DNA of 11,967 nucleotides from an uncultured Bacteroidota bacterium (GTDB lineage: Bacteria > Bacteroidota > Bacteroidia > Bacteroidales > P3), in assembly GCA_900546465.1 (NCBI GenBank), contig URCX01000051.1, positions 1-11,967 of the forward strand. Reading direction: 5' to 3'. The notes beneath the pieces are model-generated. The model did not search any database. It was given only the letters and a program-made list of their open reading frames with translations, and had not been told where the DNA came from. The position numbers were made by a program, and so were the translations under genes. Shown one piece after another: positions 7,025 to 11,967 of the stretch (within the stretch, counting starts at the first letter, position 1; each line of letters starts with the position of its first letter).

Positions 7025-8258
7025 CTATACCTCTTCTTTTGGCTTCAATCATCAGATTTACCATATCTCTGTCGCTTGCTCCTATGATGGGCAACAATTT
7101 CCTGCGTAATGTGGTGTATTTTTCCAAATTACCTTCTCTGACAGCCTCGAAAGCCTCTTCTATGTCTTTTGCCACTGCGAGGTTTCTTTGGTTAGGCATA
7201 TCGAAATAGTCGGTCATGATAAGGCTTGCCGGTTTGCCGTAAGTCTCAAAAGCTATCTCGATTTTATTGCCTCTGTCTATCGGAATGATTTGTTCTTTTT
7301 TGACATCTGAAAGGATTAAAGCGGAATGCGTCGATAGAAAGAACTGACAGTTTTTGAAGATTTCCGTCAATTTCATCACCACTTCCGATTGCCATTTAGG
7401 GTGAAGGTGCAGGTCGATTTCGTCAATCAGAATGATGCCTTCGCCATTGAGCGGATTTTCCAAGCCCGGGTTGGCAATGGCAAGCCGTCTTGCAATGTCG
7501 CATACCAAGGATAAGTAACACTTTTCGCCCTGAGACAACTGCGTGAACTCGATAACTTCATCATTCTTGTTGACAACCATGGCTTGATATGGTCGGCGAC
7601 GGACACGCAATTCTGAAAAATCAGGAAAAAATGCAGCAACAGCTCTGCGTACGGCATCAAGATTGCGGTCTCTGTACTCTGGATTATCTCTTATCTGTTC
7701 ATTCTCTATATCCTCCTGCTGTCTGTACCACTCGAAGAACGAGCGGAAATCGGCATTTCCGGACAAAGCATCTTTATAAACGTCCCAGATAACATATTCC
7801 GCCTTGTGCAATTTCACAGGTACATCGGCAATGGCTCTGTTTACGGGATAATACATTACAATCGGGATATTACCGCCTTGTCCGGCTCTTTTGACAATCT
7901 TTTCTGCAAGTTCAGACATCTGTTTCAGGTCGGTTTTGTCTGCACTTTGATGTTTTCGGATTGAAAATGCCTTATGTTTGTGGAGCGACCAAGTCGTTCC
8001 ATCTCCTGTCGTGATTGATAACGAGCACGGAGTTCTGCTTCCGGATTTTATATCTGCGTCAAGAGGTGTGTTTCCTTTTGCATTAGGGGATTTCATGCGA
8101 GCTATAAACCATGATAACAGCATTGCAACGGATTCGAGTATGCTTGTCTTGCCGGCACCGTTGATACCGACAATTATATTAACCTTGGCATCCAAGTCGA
8201 AAAGGTCTAAATTCTCTATGCCTCTGAAATTCCGAATGTGTATGTCCAGTATCTTCAT
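7008..8258 (-). CDS. ptuA: PtuA-like AAA ATPase of a Septu defence system
   Basis: From the ATG at 8258 this encodes 416 residues starting MKILDIHIRNFRGIENLDLF, the common opening of SMC/OLD-like ATPases of the AAA_15/AAA_21 type. Walker A is GINGAGKTS (31-39, Lys37). An ABC-type signature LSQGEK lies at 241-246, Walker B IILIDEID at 275-282 (Glu280 likely catalytic), and STHS at 309-312 supplies the switch His. The frame can be extended to a TTG at 8291, but that codon lies inside the TATCTTTG promoter box, so the ATG is preferred. PtuA binds or hydrolyses nucleotide and controls PtuB. The ptuB gene follows directly with a 17-base overlap. The C-terminal tail after about 350 is helical and has no recognised nuclease or TOPRIM motif. 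The pair is bracketed by direct repeats, suggesting acquisition as a unit. Confidence 0.87.
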   Translation of the reverse strand: MKILDIHIRNFRGIENLDLFDLDAKVNIIVGINGAGKTSILESVAMLLSWFIARMKSPNAKGNTPLDADIKSGSRTPCSLSITTGDGTTWSLHKHKAFSIRKHQSADKTDLKQMSELAEKIVKRAGQGGNIPIVMYYPVNRAIADVPVKLHKAEYVIWDVYKDALSGNADFRSFFEWYRQQEDIENEQIRDNPEYRDRNLDAVRRAVAAFFPDFSELRVRRRPYQAMVVNKNDEVIEFTQLSQGEKCYLSLVCDIARRLAIANPGLENPLNGEGIILIDEIDLHLHPKWQSEVVMKLTEIFKNCQFFLSTHSALILSDVKKEQIIPIDRGNKIEIAFETYGKPASLIMTDYFDMPNQRNLAVAKDIEEAFEAVREGNLEKYTTLRRKLLPIIGASDRDMVNLMIEAKRRGIDETNQ

Positions 8259-8288
8259 ATCAATCTTGTGTTTTATACTTGGAATATG

Positions 8289-8296
8289 CAAAGATA
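8289..8296 (-). promoter_or_regulatory. -7 promoter box of the Septu operon
   Basis: The minus strand reads TATCTTTG here, matching TAnnTTTG. I see no convincing TTTG box about 19 bases upstream. Transcription would start near 8282, leaving a leader of about 24 bases before the ptuA ATG. The box rules out the alternative TTG start at 8291, which it overlaps. Confidence 0.5.
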
Positions 8297-8372
8297 CTAC
8301 TTTTTAATCACATAAGTAATGTTTTTACATCACTTTGCGAATGCAGTTAAGGCTGTTTTCGTGTCAAATTAG

Positions 8373-8427
8373 GATAAGGTATTTAGCGTAACGCCATTTG
8401 GGGAAAATAAATCGCCGAAAGAATTTT
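8373..8427. repeat. Right copy of the 54/55-bp direct repeat flanking the Septu cassette
   Basis: This is the same sequence as 6300-6353 apart from three substitutions and a one-base gap. It lies between the ptuA promoter and the end of the permease gene. Unlike the left copy it continues into sequence able to fold back on it: CGCCGAAA (8413-8420, inside the repeat) pairs with TTTCGGCG (8452-8459, outside). Confidence 0.9.
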
Positions 8428-8465
8428 CTGAAAGGGCGTTTCGTGAAACCTTTTCGGCGTTTCAG
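8428..8465. other. Palindromic sequence between the direct repeat and the permease gene
   Basis: CTGAAA (8428-8433) and TTTCAG (8460-8465) are complementary. GTTTC (8438-8442) and GAAAC (8445-8449) sit between them, and GGCGTTTC is repeated directly at 8435-8442 and 8456-8463. It lies just after the stop codon of the leftward permease gene and may form the 3' end of that transcript. No run of U follows on either strand, so it is not a standard intrinsic terminator. Confidence 0.35.
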
Positions 8466-8491
8466 TAAGGTGAGTTGCAAGTGTCGGAAAA

Positions 8492-9715
8492 TCAGAGACT
8501 GAGAAAGAGTAGGGAAATGGCGTAAGTAGCAAGGGTTACAAGAATACCGCTTTTGAAAAATTCGCGGAAACTTATCTTTACGCCGAGTTTGTCGGCGGAT
8601 TCTATGACTATGATATTCGCCATGGCTCCGAGGATTGTGGCATTGCCTGCAAGGGTGGAAGCAGAGGCAAAGCTAAGCCACAGGGTTTGTGAGTCGGCAG
8701 TTTGCAAGAGTGGCAACATAAGGACGGTATAGGGTACGTTGCTGAGGATTTGGCTCATCACAATACTGATACCGTGAATGCTTAAAATGCCTGCCAAGTC
8801 ATCTTGCAGAGGGAGCTTAAACATAAAGTCCAATACGCCCGTATGACCTACCGCTCCTACGACTATGAAGAGCGAGGCGAAGAAAAGCAACAGCACCCAA
8901 TCGACTTCTTTCATCAGTTCGGCAGGCTTGTGGTCGGAAAGCAATATGGCAAGTGAGGAAGCTGCCAAGGCGAGGACGCATAAGGGAAGGTTGAGGATTT
9001 TTCCCAAGAAGAAAGCTATCGTGAGCAGGAGGAAGATTACGGCAGAGGTGAGTTTGGGCTTTTTGAGCGTTGTCTTCATGCTTTCATGCTTCAAGGGTGT
9101 TTTGTCGGAGAAGTCTTTGCGATAGACAAATCGTATAACAACAACGATAATCAGCATTCCAAGCATGGAAATCGGCAGAAGGTGAAGCATGAATTCCGAA
9201 TAGGTCATGCCGCTGTTGATGCCTATGAGCATATTTTGAGGATTGCCCGTCATGGTCATGAGACTGCCGGCATTGGAAGCAAGGATTTCTGCCATCAGGT
9301 AAGGCATAGGGTTAAGTCCCGAGCCTATACAAACGGATATGATGATAGGCGTGAATATCAGGACGACTGCGTCATTGACCAAGAAAGCAGATGCAATGCC
9401 GGTAATGAAGACCGTATAGACAAGAAGTTTGAAACGGCTTGTGGCAAAGAGCAGAATTTTGGACGCAGCTGCATCAAAAAAGCCGTCAGCCTTCAATACG
9501 GAAATCATTAACATCATTCCCAAAAGCAGGAATATGGTATTGAAGTCTATAAAGCTCACTGCCTCTTGAAAACTCACCACGCCGAAGCACAGCATTGCCA
9601 CCGCACCGACAAAAGCCGCCGTCGGGCGGTCTATATTCAGCTTCGGCAATTTGGTAAAGATTATTCCGATATAGGTAAGTGCAAATATAATGGTAGCAAT
9701 AAGCCCTGTACTCAT
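8492..9715 (-). CDS. SLC13/ArsB-superfamily permease (ion transporter family)
   Basis: This 407-residue integral membrane protein has about ten to eleven hydrophobic helices in two related halves. The first half has FLVNDAVVLIFTPII (111-125) followed by SLMTMTGNPQNMLIG (151-165). The second mirrors this with SNVPYTVLMLPLL (325-337) and AGNATILGAMANIIV (356-370). This paired pattern, a hairpin carrying (S/N)-x-(V/P) and a GN-rich loop, is that of the CitMHS/ArsB/SLC13 group (PF03600) and resembles YbiR-like members. Relatives carry dicarboxylates, arsenite, sulfate or sodium/proton exchange, and the sequence does not fix the substrate. A basic loop near 199-221 joins the halves. It starts 39 bases after pgi on the same strand, so it is probably cotranscribed from the pgi promoter. 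No adjacent regulator or arsenic gene hints at its substrate. Confidence 0.8.
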   Translation of the reverse strand: MSTGLIATIIFALTYIGIIFTKLPKLNIDRPTAAFVGAVAMLCFGVVSFQEAVSFIDFNTIFLLLGMMLMISVLKADGFFDAAASKILLFATSRFKLLVYTVFITGIASAFLVNDAVVLIFTPIIISVCIGSGLNPMPYLMAEILASNAGSLMTMTGNPQNMLIGINSGMTYSEFMLHLLPISMLGMLIIVVVIRFVYRKDFSDKTPLKHESMKTTLKKPKLTSAVIFLLLTIAFFLGKILNLPLCVLALAASSLAILLSDHKPAELMKEVDWVLLLFFASLFIVVGAVGHTGVLDFMFKLPLQDDLAGILSIHGISIVMSQILSNVPYTVLMLPLLQTADSQTLWLSFASASTLAGNATILGAMANIIVIESADKLGVKISFREFFKSGILVTLATYAISLLFLSL

Positions 9716-9726
9716 GTCAAGCGTTT

Positions 9727-9743
9727 ATTGCGGGAAACGCAAT
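9727..9743 (-). other. Small stem-loop between pgi and the permease gene
   Basis: ATTGCG (9727-9732) and CGCAAT (9738-9743) form a 6-bp stem around a five-base loop. A competing 6-bp stem, GCGTTT (9721-9726) with AAACGC (9735-9740), overlaps it. It lies in the 39-base gap between the two leftward genes and could tune expression of the permease. No U-run follows, so it is not an obvious terminator. Confidence 0.3.
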
Positions 9744-9754
9744 CCGTGTCCTGT

Positions 9755-11044
9755 TTATTGCTTGCCCAAAAGAGCGAACATATTCTTCTTGTATGCTTCG
9801 ACGCCGGGCTGGTTGAAGGGATTGACACCAAGCATATACGCACTTAAAGCACAAGAAAATTCAAAGAAATAAAGCAAGCCTCCTATGCTTTCAGCGTCTA
9901 TCTGCGGCACACACAACTTCACCTGCGGCACACCACCGGAGATATGAGCTTTTTGCGTTCCGCATTCTGCCTTTTGATTGATTTCATGCATGGAATGCTT
10001 CAAGAGGTAGTTCAAACCATCGAGATTTTTCTCCTCGTATGGAATTTCAATATGTTTATTGCTCTTTCCTACGCTTATAACGGTCTCGAACATCAGTCTT
10101 TCACCCTCTTGAACGTATTGTCCCAAGGAATGCAGATCCGCGGTGTCCAACATGCCGACTGGGAACAGCCCCTTGCCGTCCTTGCCTTCGCTTTCGCCGA
10201 AGAGCTGTTGCCACCAAGAGGAGAGATATTGCAGTTTGGGTTCATAGACGACAAGGATTTCCAATTTCTTTCCGCCTTTGTATAATATGTTGCGCAAAGC
10301 CGCATATTTCCAAGCGGGGTTTGCAATGCTTCTCTCTTCAATCAGGCGACTCCTCATCTTGCTTGCACCTCTCAACAATGCCTCCACATCTACGCCTGCC
10401 GCCGCCGCAGGGAAGAGACCCACGGGAGTGAAAACCGAAAACCTGCCTCCCACATCGTCTCTTATGATAAAACTCTCGTAAGCGTTCTCTCGGCACATCT
10501 GTCGCAAAGCCCCCTTATCTTTATCCGTTATTGCGATAATCCTATCCTTGGCTTCCTTTTTGCCATACTTCTTTTCCAAGGCATGACGCAGCACACGGAA
10601 CGCCACGGCAGGCTCTGTCGTTGTGCCTGATTTTGAAATCACACAAAGACAATACTCCTTATGTTGCAACAATTCGAGCAAATCAGCCATATAATCTTCG
10701 GAAAGATTTGTTCCGGCGTAAATTATCTTGCAGAAATGCGACTTTCCGTAATTTGAGAATGCCGATTGCAGAGCGGAAATCACCGCCTTGGCTCCCAAAT
10801 ACGACCCGCCGATGCCCACAACGACCAATATTTCTGCTTTCTTCTGCACAAGCGTCGCCACTCTCCTCAATTCGTCAATTTGTTTACGGTCTGTGCTTAC
10901 AGGCAAATCCCGCCAGCCCAAGAAGTCATCGCCTTCGCCTCCACCGTTACATACAAGGGAGTGAGCCTTTCGCACACTCTCCAAAACCTCTTCCGAAAAC
11001 AGCTCTCCGGAAGCAAAACCGGTCAAATCAAATTCAAGTTCCAT
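9755..11044 (-). CDS. pgi: Glucose-6-phosphate isomerase
   Basis: This 429-residue enzyme interconverts glucose 6-phosphate and fructose 6-phosphate in glycolysis and gluconeogenesis. The length fits the short bacterial form. The first SIS domain contains VVGIGGSYLGAKAV (75-88), the phosphate-binding SKSGTTTEP (137-145), and the PGI signature around DVGGRFSVFTPVGLFPAA (197-214), which includes Arg201. QLFGESEGKDGKG (280-292) carries the catalytic Glu284, with His305 in DLHSLGQY. GVEAYKK near 414-420 supplies the C-terminal lysine (Lys419) of the active site. All key residues are present. The ATG at 11044 lies about 25 bases after a TAnnTTTG box. It is probably the first gene of a two-gene leftward operon with the permease downstream. 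Confidence 0.96.
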   Translation of the reverse strand: MELEFDLTGFASGELFSEEVLESVRKAHSLVCNGGGEGDDFLGWRDLPVSTDRKQIDELRRVATLVQKKAEILVVVGIGGSYLGAKAVISALQSAFSNYGKSHFCKIIYAGTNLSEDYMADLLELLQHKEYCLCVISKSGTTTEPAVAFRVLRHALEKKYGKKEAKDRIIAITDKDKGALRQMCRENAYESFIIRDDVGGRFSVFTPVGLFPAAAAGVDVEALLRGASKMRSRLIEERSIANPAWKYAALRNILYKGGKKLEILVVYEPKLQYLSSWWQQLFGESEGKDGKGLFPVGMLDTADLHSLGQYVQEGERLMFETVISVGKSNKHIEIPYEEKNLDGLNYLLKHSMHEINQKAECGTQKAHISGGVPQVKLCVPQIDAESIGGLLYFFEFSCALSAYMLGVNPFNQPGVEAYKKNMFALLGKQ

Positions 11045-11069
11045 GATTACACAACTCTTGTTTCACCTG

Positions 11070-11102
11070 CAAAGATACAACAATCCCCCGAACAATGTTC
11101 AA
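11070..11102 (-). promoter_or_regulatory. Promoter of pgi
   Basis: The minus strand has TATCTTTG at 11077-11070, matching the TAnnTTTG -7 box. A TTG about 22 bases upstream (near plus-strand 11100-11102) could be the -33 box. The leader before the pgi ATG would be about 20 bases. Confidence 0.55.
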
Positions 11103-11215
11103 GATTTTCAAATACAAAGCCCCTTTTCCCCACCTCATTACCCCGAAACCGACAGCCCGCCTCCCGATTTCAGACCCCTGAACAAGCAACCAAAACGATA
11201 TTCAAATTAAATGAC

Positions 11216-11223
11216 TACCTTTG
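11216..11223 (+). promoter_or_regulatory. Possible -7 promoter box of the HNH gene
   Basis: TACCTTTG matches TAnnTTTG and lies 67 bases before the ATG of the rightward HNH gene. No TTTG box is visible at the expected distance upstream, so the promoter is weak or uncertain. The rest of the 246-base gap between pgi and this gene (11045-11290) shows no other feature I can support. Confidence 0.4.
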
Positions 11224-11290
11224 TACCCGCAATACACAGCACAGCATCTCAAAAGAAAGGGATAAAAGAGCTAATCAAGTTAACAGAAGA

Positions 11291-11967
11291 ATGAAAAATT
11301 GGAGTAGAGAGGAAACAATAATAGCTTTAATGCCTATTGCAAGATAGCATTCAAGAATAGTAGTAAACAACACCCTCTTATAATTCACTATGCTCAAATT
11401 CTCGGACGCACGCCAAGTGCTTTGAATATGAAGATTGGAAATATTGGAAGATTAGACCCCGAATTAAAAACACAAGGCATAAAAGGATTGACGCATGGAG
11501 CAAAGATGGAACAAGAAATATGGGACGAATTTTATGCCAATCCCGAAAGACTTGTATTTGAGAGTGAACGCTTGATAGCAAAGTTCTCTAAGAAAAATAT
11601 AGAAGAGATAACCGATATAGATATTACTAATTTGCCAGAAGGAAAGGAGCGAGAGACAATCATAAGACAGAGAGTGAACCAATCCTTTTTTCGTTCTGTT
11701 GTAATGAGTTCCTATAATTACCGTTGCTGTATATCTGGCGTAGGAAATCCTCAGCTGTTGGAGGCTTGCCATATAGTGGATTGGACAACAGAAGTTGCGA
11801 ATAGGACTAACCCAAAGAATGGTTTATGCCTAAATTCTTTCTTTCACAAAGCATACGACCAATATTTGTTAGCCATTACACCCGATTTCAAAATACTTCT
11901 TGCCGAGGAGTTAATAAGAAAGACTGCAAACTCTTTGTTCAAAACTTATTTGGAAAGAATAAACGGC
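11291..11967 (+). pseudogene. HNH_2-type endonuclease, frameshifted near its start and cut by the window edge
   Basis: The ATG at 11291 gives MKNWSREETIIA and then, as written, LMPIAR and a stop at 11345. In the -1 frame the sequence continues from 11326 as FNAYCKIAFKN, then LGRTPSALNMKIGNIGRLDP and on to the window end without a stop. The two pieces join exactly into the usual N-terminus of HNH_2 (PF13391) endonucleases (WSREE.I.AFN.YCKI.F, then LGRTPSA), so one base, probably a T in the TTT at 11326-11328, has been lost. The C-terminal part has the nuclease core: YRCCISG, then EACHIVDW (His at 11770-11772), NPKNGLCL (Asn at 11818-11820) and HKAYDQY (His at 11845-11847). An ATG at 11428 could start a shortened protein that keeps the nuclease domain. 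The role is unknown. Such genes often lie in accessory or defence regions. A sequencing error is the main alternative. Confidence 0.8.

Noticed and set aside
6401..8380. A retron using PtuAB as effector
   Set aside because: No reverse transcriptase frame and no msr/msd-like paired structure are visible next to ptuA or ptuB; the flanks are only 50-100 bases to the repeats.
6300..8427. The two direct repeats as a CRISPR-like array
   Set aside because: There are only two copies, 2 kb apart, with genes between them and no short regular spacers.
10766..11347. A 193-codon plus-strand open frame running through the pgi start into the HNH gene
   Set aside because: Most of it is antisense to pgi or intergenic. 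Only its last codons, from the ATG at 11291, are real and form the N-terminus of the frameshifted HNH gene.

Overview
The window looks like chromosomal DNA from a Bacteroidota, most likely Bacteroidales-type, bacterium. The evidence is a PorW/SprE-like lipoprotein of the type IX secretion system, a bactofilin followed by AtpZ, and several upstream regions carrying the phylum's characteristic promoter -7 box TAnnTTTG, sometimes with a TTTG box about 19 bases further upstream. I cannot name a genus from the sequence alone.

Layout. (1) The far left edge holds the first 13 codons of a leftward gene, probably a DUF1015 protein, divergent from the next operon. (2) Positions 199-4849 form a tight rightward operon: porW/sprE, a bactofilin, atpZ, a four-helix AtpI-like membrane protein, a small lipoprotein and a YqaA/DedA-type membrane protein. 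In many Bacteroidota the atpZ/AtpI-like pair leads into the F-ATPase genes; here it does not. (3) A leftward L-serine dehydratase gene (sdaA) converges on this operon and has its own good promoter. (4) Positions 6300-8427 hold a two-gene leftward cassette, an AAA/SMC-like ATPase and an HNH nuclease of the PtuA/PtuB type. This is a Septu anti-phage system, bracketed by a near-identical 54/55-bp direct repeat and so looking like an inserted or exchangeable module. (5) A leftward pair follows: glucose-6-phosphate isomerase (pgi) and, 39 bases downstream, an SLC13/ArsB-type permease. (6) At the right edge is a rightward HNH_2-type endonuclease gene that runs off the window and carries an apparent one-base deletion near codon 12, so it is broken as written.

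How the parts relate. The core genes cover T9SS secretion and the cell envelope (porW, bactofilin, lipoprotein, YqaA), serine deamination (sdaA) and hexose phosphate metabolism (pgi). The accessory content is the Septu cassette and the frameshifted HNH gene, both in intergenic sites beside housekeeping genes. No tRNA, rRNA, CRISPR array, transposase or integrase was recognised. The most notable signals are the repeat-flanked Septu cassette, the frameshifted HNH gene, the atpZ/AtpI-like pair without ATP synthase genes, and a helically phased 10-bp repeat at the porW promoter.
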